Below are positions 6,974-13,575 of a stretch of 14,157 nucleotides of DNA, piece by piece. This DNA is from Thermoflexus sp. (lineage in GTDB: Bacteria > Chloroflexota > Anaerolineae > Thermoflexales > Thermoflexaceae). Made by a program: the position numbers and the translations under genes. The stretch lies in the NCBI GenBank assembly GCA_017743605.1, contig JAGHYO010000036.1, positions 1 to 14,157 of the forward strand, read 5' to 3'. Position 1 is the stretch's first letter. Each line of letters starts with the position of its first letter. The notes beneath the pieces are model-generated. The model saw nothing but the letters and a program-made list of their open reading frames with translations. It had not been told where the DNA came from and did no database searches.

Positions 6974-7605
6974 AGGCGGAAGGTTCGCTCCGGATCCTTG
7001 CCGTCTCCGACCAGGTGGTCGAGTCTCTCTATTCGCCTCGGGCCCGGGAGTGGCTTGCGCCGGTGCACCTCATCCTCTCATGCGGGGACCTGCCCTACGG
7101 GTATCTCGAGTTCCTGATGGAAGTGTTCGACGCGCCTCTGTTCTACGTCCACGGCAACCACGATCGGCCGGAGCTCTGCGCCGACGGGCGGATCCGCCTG
7201 GCCCCAGAGGGAGGGCAAAGCTTAGAAGGGGTCGTGATGTGGGAGCAGGGGCTGCTGCTCAGCGGGCTGGGGGGATCACGGCGCTACCATCCCGAAGGTT
7301 CCCATCAGTATACTGAGGCAGAAATGTGGGCACGGGTCCTCTGGCTGGCCCCGCGCCTGATCTGGAACCAGTGGCGGTATGGCCGGGCGCTGGACGTGTT
7401 CGTCGCCCACGCCCCGCCGCGCGCTCTGGGCGATGGGCCGGACCCCGCCCATCAGGGCTTCACCGCTTTCCGCTGGTTGATCCATCGATTCCAGCCGCGC
7501 TATTTTTTGCACGGACATGTGCATTTCTACGGACCCCGGCCCATCCTTCGGGTCGGTCCCACCCAGGTGATCAACGTGTTCCCTTACTACCAGCTGGAGC
7601 TTTGA
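6970..7605 (+). CDS. Calcineurin-like metallophosphoesterase
   Basis: The 211-residue protein has most metallophosphoesterase motifs: G39-D40 in SCGDLPYG, G62-N-H-D65 in VHGNHDRPE, H147 in VAHAPPR, and G182-H-V-H185. The first motif, usually D-x-H, reads SDQVVES, so the motif-I His is replaced by Val while Asp14 remains. That suggests an altered di-metal site. It starts at ATG 6970 within ATGA, with GGAG 6 nt upstream; GTG 6964 is possible. Overlap with the mazG-like gene suggests a shared role in nucleotide or phosphoester turnover (inference). Confidence 0.88.
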   Translation: MKAEGSLRILAVSDQVVESLYSPRAREWLAPVHLILSCGDLPYGYLEFLMEVFDAPLFYVHGNHDRPELCADGRIRLAPEGGQSLEGVVMWEQGLLLSGLGGSRRYHPEGSHQYTEAEMWARVLWLAPRLIWNQWRYGRALDVFVAHAPPRALGDGPDPAHQGFTAFRWLIHRFQPRYFLHGHVHFYGPRPILRVGPTQVINVFPYYQLEL

Positions 7606-7671
7606 TCCAGCACCGCATCCCGTGCCAAAGGGCGGGGCTCGCCTGCCCTCGGATCAGGAGAGAAGTCGACG

Positions 7672-8628
7672 ATGGAAGAGCCGATGATGGAAGAGCGCGA
7701 ACTGCTTGCCGGGGAGGTCGCCCTTGAATATCGCCGGGCCCGCCTGCGGGCTCTGGTGCGGAGCCTCCTGGCCCATTTGACCGGACGTTCAAACCGGCTG
7801 CTGTCCTTCGACGAGGTGAAGGAGAAGCTCCGCCTGCGGGGCTCTGTCTACCGGGGCCTCCAGCGGGTTCCTCTGGATCACATCATCGGGAGCGTCAACC
7901 GCTATCAAGATTTCGACCGGGCCTTCCTCCCGATCCATCGCCACACAGCCGACCGCTGGATCGCCGTGGGGACCGTCCTCTTTTGGGAGGGGGATCTCCC
8001 CCCGGTCCGGCTGTATCGGATCGGGGATGCTTACTTTGTCCTCGACGGCCATCACCGGATCTCCGTGGCCCGGGCCATGGGCTGGAAGGATATCGAGGCG
8101 GAGGTCATCGAGGTCCGAAGTCGGGTGCCGGTGGGGCCGGAGCTGCAAGCGGAGGATCTGGAGATCCTGAGCGAGTACGAGGAGTTCTTAGAGCGGACGC
8201 GGCTAGACGCCCTCCGCCCGGAGGCGGACATCCGGTTCACCATCGCTGGGGGCTACCAGCGTCTGCTGGAACACATCGCCGTGCATCGCTACTTTATGGG
8301 CCTGGAGCAGGGGCGGGAGATCCCGGAGGATGAGGCGGTGGCCCACTGGTATGACACCGTCTACCAGCCGGTGATCGGGATCATCCGCGCCCACCGCCTG
8401 TTAGAGGACTTCCCGGGGCGGACGGAAGCCGATCTCTATCTCTGGATCATGGACCATCTCTATTACCTGCGAGAGGCTTACGGTCCGGAGGTCGATGCGG
8501 AAAGCGCCGCCCTGGATTATGCGGAGCAGTTCCCCGAGCATCCCATCCGGCGCCTGGTGGCCGAGATCCGCCGCGCGGTGGGGGCCATGGGGGACCTCCC
8601 ACCGACGGAGATCGAGCCGAAGGTGTAG
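7672..8628 (+). CDS. ParB-fold / DUF4032-like protein
   Basis: The 318-residue soluble protein has a ParB/Srx-like domain at about residues 60-148: VPLDHIIGSVNR near the start and YFVLDGHHRISVARAMG (D125-G-H-H-R129) at the nucleotide-binding position. The C-terminal part resembles DUF4032, with HIAVHRYFMGLE, AVAHWYDTVYQPV and DFPGRTEADLYLWIMDH. ParB-fold domains often bind or hydrolyse CTP/ATP, and this family's role is unknown to me. AGGAGAG at 7656-7662 is 9 nt before ATG 7672. It follows the phosphoesterase by 66 nt and is probably in the same transcript. Confidence 0.8.
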   Translation: MEEPMMEERELLAGEVALEYRRARLRALVRSLLAHLTGRSNRLLSFDEVKEKLRLRGSVYRGLQRVPLDHIIGSVNRYQDFDRAFLPIHRHTADRWIAVGTVLFWEGDLPPVRLYRIGDAYFVLDGHHRISVARAMGWKDIEAEVIEVRSRVPVGPELQAEDLEILSEYEEFLERTRLDALRPEADIRFTIAGGYQRLLEHIAVHRYFMGLEQGREIPEDEAVAHWYDTVYQPVIGIIRAHRLLEDFPGRTEADLYLWIMDHLYYLREAYGPEVDAESAALDYAEQFPEHPIRRLVAEIRRAVGAMGDLPPTEIEPKV

Positions 8629-8630
8629 CG

Positions 8631-8891
8631 ATGGCGGCCTGCGCGGTTGCCCGAAACATCACACTCGGAAATGCAACCTGGGTCTGCTGCGGGTCTATGC
8701 TCGGCGTCTCTGGCCTGGCCTTCCACCTCTCCGCTGCGTCCGCGTGCGCCTATCAGGAGGTGGAGCGGGAGGCGGCTGTCTTCTCCCAGCGCTGTTCGAC
8801 GTGCCATGGCGATCGAGTTGGATGGACGAGTCGCCGCCTTTCCGCTCCAGCGCCGCGGGGTCCCTGCCGATGGACCATCCCTAGATCCTGA
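8631..8891 (+). pseudogene. c-type cytochrome-like fragment with a CXXCH motif
   Basis: The 86-codon frame begins 2 nt after the preceding stop, with AAGGTG about 6 nt upstream. It contains a hydrophobic stretch ending SAASACAYQE (signal-peptide-like) followed by VEREAAVFSQRCSTCHGD, typical of the N-terminus of a class I cytochrome c. After the heme motif the sequence becomes Arg/Pro/Ser-rich with no Met ligand and stops. I read it as a truncated or frameshifted cytochrome gene; a real small heme peptide is not excluded. In the rest of the gap to tsaE (8892-9011) I see only the ribosome binding site of tsaE. Confidence 0.4.
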
Positions 8892-9011
8892 GGCTGCCTA
8901 GGGCATCCGGTGATCTTCTCCGACTCCTCCGGGGGAGGGACGTCGAATGGTCCTGCCAGCCGAGATCGTGGCCAGCGTTTTCCTTGAGCTCCAGCGGCGA
9001 AGGAGGTTCTC

Positions 9012-9512
9012 GTGGCCGCACGGCTGATCCTGGAGGCGCTCTCTGCCAACGAATCGATGACCCGTCGCCTCGGTGCTGCCTTGGGACGCTGGCTACGGGC
9101 CGGTGACGTGGTGGCGGTGCAGGGTCCCCTGGGGGCCGGGAAGACCCGATTCATCCAGGGCCTCGCTGAGGGCCTCGGGGTGACGGACCCCGTTCAGAGC
9201 CCTTCGTTCGTCCTGATCCAGGCCTATCCCTTGCTTAGCGGCAGCCGGTTCTACCACGTCGACCTCTACCGGTTGTCGGAGCCCGGGGAGGCATGGGCGC
9301 TGGGGCTGTGGGATCTGTTGGAGGAGCCCGCAGTGATCGCCATCGAGTGGCCGGAGCGGGCAGCGGGCCTGATCCCGGAGCCTCACCTCCACGTCATCCT
9401 GAGCCCACTGGAGGATTCTGGACGCCAGGTTCGGATCGAGGCAATCGGGGAGTTCCCGCCGGAGCGTCTCGAGGCGCTTATTCAACAGTTCAAGGAGCAA
9501 CAATCCGAGTAG
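9012..9512 (+). CDS. tsaE: tRNA threonylcarbamoyladenosine biosynthesis ATPase TsaE
   Basis: The 166-residue P-loop protein has Walker A GPLGAGKT at 38-45, SPSF at 63-66 (switch-like), HVDLYRL from 82 and EWPER at 112-116, all typical of TsaE. It works with TsaB and TsaD to transfer the threonylcarbamoyl group onto A37 of ANN-decoding tRNAs in the cytoplasm. The start is GTG 9012, because AGGAGG (9001-9006) is 5 nt upstream. It is followed after 7 nt by tsaB, the usual pairing. Confidence 0.95.
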   Translation: MAARLILEALSANESMTRRLGAALGRWLRAGDVVAVQGPLGAGKTRFIQGLAEGLGVTDPVQSPSFVLIQAYPLLSGSRFYHVDLYRLSEPGEAWALGLWDLLEEPAVIAIEWPERAAGLIPEPHLHVILSPLEDSGRQVRIEAIGEFPPERLEALIQQFKEQQSE

Positions 9513-9519
9513 AGCGGAG

Positions 9520-10197
9520 ATGAGGGAGCGGAAGCCTACGCATCTGCTGGCCCTGGACACGGCTACCTCCGGCCTCGCCTTGGCTCTCTTCGATGGGGCT
9601 GAATGGCGCGCGGTGGCCTGCTGGCGCACCGCGGACCGGCACACGGCCGAGCTGATGCGACGTTGTCAGGAGCTGATGGGGACGGCGGGCCTGGAGCCGG
9701 AGGATCTGGCGGCCATCGCCGTGGTGAGCGGCCCTGGCTCCTTCACCGGCCTGCGGGCGGGCGTCGCCGCTGCCAAAGGCCTGGCCCTGGCTCTGGAGCG
9801 CCCCCTCTTCGGGGTCGGGACAGAGGAAGCGATCCTGGCGGAGCTGCCCGCTGGCCTCAGTCCCTTCCATCTGGTGATCCCGGCTGGGCGGGGACGGCTG
9901 GCCCTGCGTCGTTACCGCTGGGAGGCCGGATGGGTGCCGGAGGGGGAGCCCGCGCTGACCACCGCCTCCGCCATCGTGGAGGCCTGGACGCCCGGCACCT
10001 GGCTGGTGGGGGAGTGGACAGCTCGGGATCAGGCAGTGTTGGAGCGGCATCCGATCATCGCCTGGTGTATCCCCTGGGAGGTCCCATCCCGGGCGATGGG
10101 AGCGGCCCGGCGGGCCTGGGCGCGCTATCAGGCCGGGGAACGCCCGGATCCGGCCCTCTTGCGCCCCACGTATCTGCGCACACCCAGCGTCCCGTAA
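9520..10197 (+). CDS. tsaB: tRNA threonylcarbamoyladenosine biosynthesis protein TsaB
   Basis: The 225-residue protein has the ASKHA-fold N-terminus LLALDTATSGLALALF and the TsaB signature SGPGSFTGLRAG at 70-81, followed by AAKGLALAL. TsaB is the non-catalytic partner that stabilises TsaD. The length fits the family. ATG 9520 follows GAGCGGAG directly, which is tight spacing; translation is probably coupled to tsaE, whose stop is 7 nt upstream. tsaD is not in the window. Confidence 0.94.
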   Translation: MRERKPTHLLALDTATSGLALALFDGAEWRAVACWRTADRHTAELMRRCQELMGTAGLEPEDLAAIAVVSGPGSFTGLRAGVAAAKGLALALERPLFGVGTEEAILAELPAGLSPFHLVIPAGRGRLALRRYRWEAGWVPEGEPALTTASAIVEAWTPGTWLVGEWTARDQAVLERHPIIAWCIPWEVPSRAMGAARRAWARYQAGERPDPALLRPTYLRTPSVP

Positions 10198-10223
10198 GGT
10201 TAACGCCCGGCGCGGATAGGAGA

Positions 10224-10279
10224 TCGGCCTTTCTACGCTGATGGAAGTCGGCCTTCAAAAGGCGTTCGGCGTCGGCCTT
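10224..10279 (+). repeat. Three TCGGCCTT direct repeats with exact 24-bp period
   Basis: TCGGCCTT occurs at 10224, 10248 and 10272 in the gap after tsaB. The bases between the copies differ, so only the 8-mer is conserved. The middle copy also forms a small hairpin GCCTT-CAA-AAGGC. It may be a cooperative binding site or part of a transcript end; no T-tract follows. Confidence 0.6.
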
Positions 10280-10338
10280 CCTCGAGGTCGAGGGCCTTTG
10301 GGTCGGCGCAGGCCAACCGCTGGCCACAGGTCTCCTGA

Positions 10339-10352
10339 GAGTGAATTCACTC
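10339..10352 (+). promoter_or_regulatory. 14-bp palindrome upstream of rimI, candidate operator
   Basis: GAGTGAATTCACTC is a perfect palindrome about 31 bp upstream of the TATAAT at 10383, overlapping or just upstream of the expected -35 region. CTGA and TCAG further out could extend it with a 2-nt bulge. The position suits a regulator site. Confidence 0.4.
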
Positions 10353-10382
10353 AGCGCTCACCGATTTCCTCTCCCCCTGCGC

Positions 10383-10388
10383 TATAAT
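10383..10388 (+). promoter_or_regulatory. Candidate -10 box for rimI
   Basis: A perfect TATAAT lies in an otherwise GC-rich gap. The -35 at 17 bp (ACCGAT) is poor, so an activator may be needed or the box may be fortuitous. Transcription from it would start near 10395 and give a leader of about 80 nt to the ATG at 10477. Confidence 0.5.
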
Positions 10389-10476
10389 CGGTGGGGGCTC
10401 GAGCCGAGCACTCCGGCGAGCGACTTTGGATACGGAGGACGGGCGGGTCGGCTCGCTGCCTCCACCCTGGGGAAGC

Positions 10477-11091
10477 ATGCCAGCGCTGGCGATCCCGGAG
10501 TCCGTTCCCTTTCAGATCAATTCGATGCGCTGGGAGGACATCGCGGAGGTCATGGAGATCGAGCGGCGCACGTTCTCCATGCCCTGGTCAATGCGCGCCT
10601 ACGAGCAGGAGCTATTGCGCAATCCCAACGCCCATTACTTGGTGCTGCGCCCGCGGGAGGTGCGCACAGCTCTGCTTCCGTTGCCTCCCCAGCGCCTGCC
10701 CATCCTGGGCTACGGCGGCTTCTGGCTGGTCCCCGACGAGGCCCATATCAGCACCATCGCCGTCGACGGGCCGTGGCGGGGGCGGGGGCTGGGGGAGCTG
10801 ATGTTCCTGGCCCTGTTGGAGGAGGCCATCGCCTGCGGGGCGAACCTGATCACCCTGGAGGTGCGGGCCTCCAACACGGTCGCCCAGCGCCTCTACCAGA
10901 AATATGGCCTGGAGATCGTGGGCCGTCGCCCCCGATACTATCGGGACAACCTGGAGGACGCCCTATTGATGAGCGTGGAGGAGGTGCGCTCCACCGCTTA
11001 TCGGGAGCGGCTGGAGGCCCTGAAAGCCCAGCTCTGGGCCCGCCTGCAGGCCGCCGGCCCCATCTCCACGCATCGATCCGCGCCCAATTAG
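10477..11091 (+). CDS. rimI: Ribosomal-protein-alanine N-acetyltransferase RimI (GNAT family)
   Basis: The 204-residue GNAT protein begins the domain with MRWEDIAEVMEIERRTF, then AHISTIAVDGPWRGRGLG with the acetyl-CoA loop R101-G-R-G-L-G106. LEVRASN with Glu128 and the YY pair near 154-155 lie where RimI uses its catalytic Glu and Tyr. RimI acetylates the N-terminal Ala of ribosomal protein S18; homologues may act on other N-termini. An insertion around residues 58-75 (RPREVRTALLPLPPQR) and a 35-residue C-terminal tail are longer than in E. coli RimI. ATG 10477 has GGGGAAG just upstream; TTG 10426 in frame is less likely. Location after tsaE-tsaB is the classic order. Confidence 0.9.
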   Translation: MPALAIPESVPFQINSMRWEDIAEVMEIERRTFSMPWSMRAYEQELLRNPNAHYLVLRPREVRTALLPLPPQRLPILGYGGFWLVPDEAHISTIAVDGPWRGRGLGELMFLALLEEAIACGANLITLEVRASNTVAQRLYQKYGLEIVGRRPRYYRDNLEDALLMSVEEVRSTAYRERLEALKAQLWARLQAAGPISTHRSAPN

Positions 11092-11096
11092 GGGGC

Positions 11097-11129
11097 GGCA
11101 GGGACGTCTCCCTCTGCCCTTTCGATTTT
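11097..11129 (+). terminator. Possible intrinsic terminator after rimI
   Basis: GGCAGGG (11097-11103) pairs with CCC-T-CTGCC (11110-11118, one bulged T) around a 6-nt loop, and CTTTCGATTTT follows. The T-tract is interrupted, so termination may be partial. It would separate rimI from the HAD gene. Confidence 0.4.
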
Positions 11130-11147
11130 CGGGTCTGAGGAGCGCCG

Positions 11148-11894
11148 ATGCGCATTCGTGGGGTGATCTTCGATCTCGGCCACACGCTGATCGAGCTGCC
11201 AGCCGATCCGGAGAGCCTGCGCCGGGAGATGCATGCTGCCGCCCAGAAGGCGCTGAGCCATCATGGGATCCGGGTTGATGAACAGGCTTTTGAGGCTGCC
11301 CTCGAACGCTGGACGGCCCTCCGATATGGGCGCTGGCAGGAGGACTGGCAGGAGTATCCCCTGGTGGACACCTTCGCGCGGGCCTTGGCGGAGCTGGGAT
11401 GTCCCGGGACGCCGGAGGCGCTCCTCCGAGAGACCGTTCGGGCTTTCTTAGCCCCTCAAGAGGCCCGCTGGCGGCTCTTCCCAGACGCCCTTCCGACCCT
11501 GGATCAACTGAAGCGTCGGGGCTACCGGCTGGCCCTGCTGACCAACTCCGGTGACATCGATCATTCTTGGCGTCTGATCGAGCGCTTCGGCCTGCGGCCC
11601 TACTTCGATCCTATCGTGATCTCCGCTGCCGTGGGCTGGCGGAAACCGCACCCGGCCCTCTTCAAAGGGATCGCGGCGGCTTGGGGTCTTCCCTCAGAGG
11701 CGGTAGCCGTAGTCGGCGACCTCCTGGAGGCAGATATCCGGGGCGCCCATCTGGCCGGGATGCGAGGCATCTGGGCGGCGATGGTCGCCCGGACCTCCGC
11801 ATCCACGGGAGCCATCCGGCCCGACGCGATCGTCTGGACGCTCTCAGAGATCCCGGCGGTCCTGGACCGCTGGGCGGATGGCGGGGAAACGTAG
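11148..11894 (+). CDS. HAD-superfamily hydrolase
   Basis: The 248-residue protein has the HAD motifs in order: I, D9-L-G-H-T13; II, LLTNSG with T132-N133-S134; III, K166 in GWRKPHPALF; IV, G190-D191 with D196 in VVGDLLEADIRGAHLAG. A helical cap lies at about residues 20-100, as in subfamily I. Motif I has Gly at the position of the second Asp found in most phosphatases (DxDxT); such variants occur, for example among dehalogenase-type members, so the activity is uncertain. GAGGAG is 5 nt before ATG 11148. The ubiA remnant begins 14 nt downstream. Confidence 0.9.
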   Translation: MRIRGVIFDLGHTLIELPADPESLRREMHAAAQKALSHHGIRVDEQAFEAALERWTALRYGRWQEDWQEYPLVDTFARALAELGCPGTPEALLRETVRAFLAPQEARWRLFPDALPTLDQLKRRGYRLALLTNSGDIDHSWRLIERFGLRPYFDPIVISAAVGWRKPHPALFKGIAAAWGLPSEAVAVVGDLLEADIRGAHLAGMRGIWAAMVARTSASTGAIRPDAIVWTLSEIPAVLDRWADGGET

Positions 11895-11908
11895 CCGGCC
11901 TCGAGAGG

Positions 11909-12422
11909 ATGCGGCGGGGAGCGCGGGTTTTCCTGGAAGCGATCAAGTTCGAGCGCACCATCTTCGCTCTTCCCTTCGCTCACGTCGGGATGCTGCCGGC
12001 GGCCGGGGAATGGCCCCGCCTCGATCGGGTCTTTTGGATCACCATAGCTATGGCGGCGGCCCGCGCCCTGGCGATGAGCATGAACTGGCTGGCCGATCGG
12101 GAATACGATGCGCGCAACCCGCGCACCGCAGACCGTCCGTTGCCCCAGGGGCTGTTGCGGCGGGAGACCCTCCGGTAGGCGGGAGGGATCCTGGTGATCG
12201 CCGCCTTAGCCCTAGATTCCTCTCTGCGTGGCTCCGCTCCCAGTTGCGTTGACCTTCCTCGTCGGCTATCACTACACCCAGCGCTTCGCCTGGCTCCGCC
12301 ACTAAATCCTGCGGTTCGCGGACGGCCTGGCCCCGCTGGGAGCCTGGATCGCCCTGCGGGGCTCCTTCTGGAAACCGGAGGACCTCAGCGGGCGACTGAA
12401 GTCGGCTAAGGAAGGCAGGTAA
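11909..12422 (+). pseudogene. UbiA-family prenyltransferase, broken and truncated
   Basis: ATG 11909 after GAGAGG opens a frame reading FLEAIKFERTIFALPFA and the first Asp-rich prenyl-diphosphate site NWLADREYDARNPRTADRPL, which is diagnostic for UbiA. A TAG at 12176-12178 interrupts it, after which AGGILVIAALAL continues in the same frame. Near 12215-12222 the coding shifts to another frame: PLCVAPLPVALTFLVGYHYT then QRFAWLRH, TAA at 12303-12305, ILRFADGLAPLGAWIALRGS, and a final TAA at 12422. The second Asp-rich motif and roughly the C-terminal third are absent. UbiA enzymes prenylate aromatic rings in quinone synthesis at the membrane. This copy should be inactive unless the sequence contains errors. 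Confidence 0.85.
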
Positions 12423-12447
12423 TTACGGGCAGCGGTTCATCGCCATG

Positions 12448-12473
12448 CGCTCAGTCAGGGCGTAAACTGAGCG
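12448..12473 (-). terminator. Stem-loop at the 3' end of the small membrane-protein gene
   Basis: CGCTCAGT and ACTGAGCG form a perfect 8-bp stem with a 10-nt loop, spanning the stop codon at 12455-12457 between convergent genes. No T-tract follows on either strand, so it may protect mRNA ends rather than terminate transcription. Confidence 0.3.
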
Positions 12474-12700
12474 GCGATCAGGAGGAGGAAGCCGACGAGC
12501 AGTAGGAGCGCGGCCAGGACGATCAGGCGCTCCCCCCAGCGCCGTCGCCGGCCAAGGCGGTGATGATGGCGGCGGCCCGCCTCCACCGGCTCGGGATGCG
12601 CAGCGGGATGCCCCTGGCGGCGGTGCCACCACGCCTGGGCGCAGAAGACATATTCCCCGACCTCATGGGCCTGGATCCATTGCGGATCGTGAGGTTCCAT
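12455..12700 (-). CDS. Small membrane protein with EVGEYVFCAQAWW motif
   Basis: The 81-residue protein has an N-terminal motif WIQAHEVGEYVFCAQAWWHRR (residues about 8-28), a His/Arg-rich middle (EAGRRHHHRLGRRRRWGER) and one C-terminal transmembrane helix (LIVLAALLLLVGFLLLIAA). The Y-x-x-C-x-x-A/P-W pattern recalls the N-terminus of Cas4-like PD-(D/E)XK proteins, where the Cys holds an Fe-S cluster. No nuclease residues follow, and no CRISPR locus is present. The function is unknown. ATG 12700 has AAAGG just upstream; the longer frame from 12739 enters the repeat and lacks the motif. Confidence 0.65.
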   Translation of the reverse strand: MEPHDPQWIQAHEVGEYVFCAQAWWHRRQGHPAAHPEPVEAGRRHHHRLGRRRRWGERLIVLAALLLLVGFLLLIAAQFTP

Positions 12701-12772
12701 CGCCTTTCCCGTTCCGCGCGTGGATGAGGCGTTGCACACCTCGTCTCATGCTTTGGGCTCAGAGGAGGCCTC
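12684..12772. repeat. Direct repeat copy A (about 89 bp)
   Basis: It aligns with 13341-13429 in the same orientation with about 80% identity by eye. Shared cores include GGATCGTGAG, TCCATCGCCTTT, GGATGAGGCGT and ATGCTTT. Copy A holds the last nine codons of the DUF2283 gene, the intergenic gap and the first six codons of the small membrane-protein gene. Confidence 0.75.
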
Positions 12773-13003
12773 CGAGCGTTCAGCAAGCGTTTGGGCCGGC
12801 AAGGGCGTGAGAGAGACCTCGAGCGAAAGGGTCCGCCCCAGCTGCTCGGAAGCATCCAGCACTTCAATGCCGATCAACCTTCCCTCTCGATTGAAATCCA
12901 CATGCACACCCGGAGCGATCCACTCTGTCCGCGCTGCTTTCTCCCCTGGAGCTCCCAGCCAAATATAAAGCAAATCGTGAAGGGGATCATACTCTATCTT
13001 CAT
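12746..13003 (-). CDS. DUF2283 family protein, likely antitoxin-like partner
   Basis: The 85-residue protein has the DUF2283 pattern: MKIEYDPLHDLLYIWLG at the start, then PGVHVDFNREGRLIGIEVLD followed by AS. DUF2283 genes are often found next to DUF4258 genes, and the pair is regarded as toxin-antitoxin-like. Here it follows a broken DUF4258-like frame, with ATG inside AATGA overlapping that frame's stop and GGAGGA 5 nt upstream, so coupling was intact. The last 25 residues (PLPAQTLAERSEASSEPKA) extend past the usual domain end. Confidence 0.85.
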   Translation of the reverse strand: MKIEYDPLHDLLYIWLGAPGEKAARTEWIAPGVHVDFNREGRLIGIEVLDASEQLGRTLSLEVSLTPLPAQTLAERSEASSEPKA

Positions 13004-13305
13004 TCTTGTCCTCCTTTGGAAAATCCAGAGCCATATCTTGCTATCACTGTTAGAATTATGATCCTGTCTCCAACTACTTTATAGTAAACCGTGACCTCTT
13101 TTTCCTCATAAAGTCGGCCCTCCCATTCTCGATTGTAAGGGAATACGAAAGTTTTGCCCAAAGTGCCCGGTTTCGACCCGGCTGCTTCTTAGACCGCATT
13201 CAGGGTCTTTTCGATCTCCTCCCGGGTAACCCCTCGCTGACTCATGAGAGCGCGCAAATGCGGATGGAGGTTCGCCTCAGTAAGCCGGATGCTGGGCTTT
13301 CCCAT
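13000..13305 (-). pseudogene. DUF4258-like toxin gene interrupted by TAA
   Basis: Starting at ATG 13305 the frame reads MGKPSIRLTEANLHPHLRAL, then MSQRGVTREEIEKTLNAV and a TAA (13189-13191). It continues without a shift as EAAGSKPGTLGKTFVF, YNREWEGRLYEEKEVTVYYK and DRIIILTVIARYG to a TGA at 13000-13002. That layout (helices with RGVTREEIEKTL, then strands ending in an I.LTV.ARYG element) fits DUF4258, related to RelE-like toxins. Only one substitution, for example CAA to TAA, is needed to restore it. The downstream half is more AT-rich than its surroundings. Start context is weak. Confidence 0.7.
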
Positions 13306-13340
13306 CTTGTGCCGCTCTCGTTATGGAGTGCGCCTTCCGT

Positions 13341-13429
13341 GGATCGTGAGAGTCCATCGCCTTTCTCGCTCCGCACGCGGATGAGGCGTCACCCCCTCGT
13401 CGCATGCTTTTGAGTCGGAGGATGCCTTC
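13341..13429. repeat. Direct repeat copy B (about 89 bp)
   Basis: This is the second copy of 12684-12772, 657 bp away, lying upstream of the DUF4258-like gene. On the minus strand it contains ATGGAC-TCTCACGATCC, a match to the first codons of the small membrane protein (MDSHDP versus MEPHDP), but the frame is not continued. No gene is supported between 13306 and 13575; besides this repeat I see only a 6-bp inverted repeat ATGGGA/TCCCAT at 13497-13516. Confidence 0.75.
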
Positions 13430-13575
13430 GGGCTTACGAGAGGTAAGAGCTGCCCCCAAACGACACTATTGCTGGATCGGGCTCACCGGCCTGGCCATGG
13501 GACTTCCGGCTCCCATAGGGGCTTCGCTTGTTCTTAATACTGGTCCGCTGCAGAAGGCAAAGTCGAGAGCTGCGA

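Noticed and set aside
13277..13459. 60-codon minus-strand frame over repeat copy B
   Set aside because: It begins in the duplicated segment and has no ribosome binding site or domain; it overlaps the start of the DUF4258-like gene in another frame.
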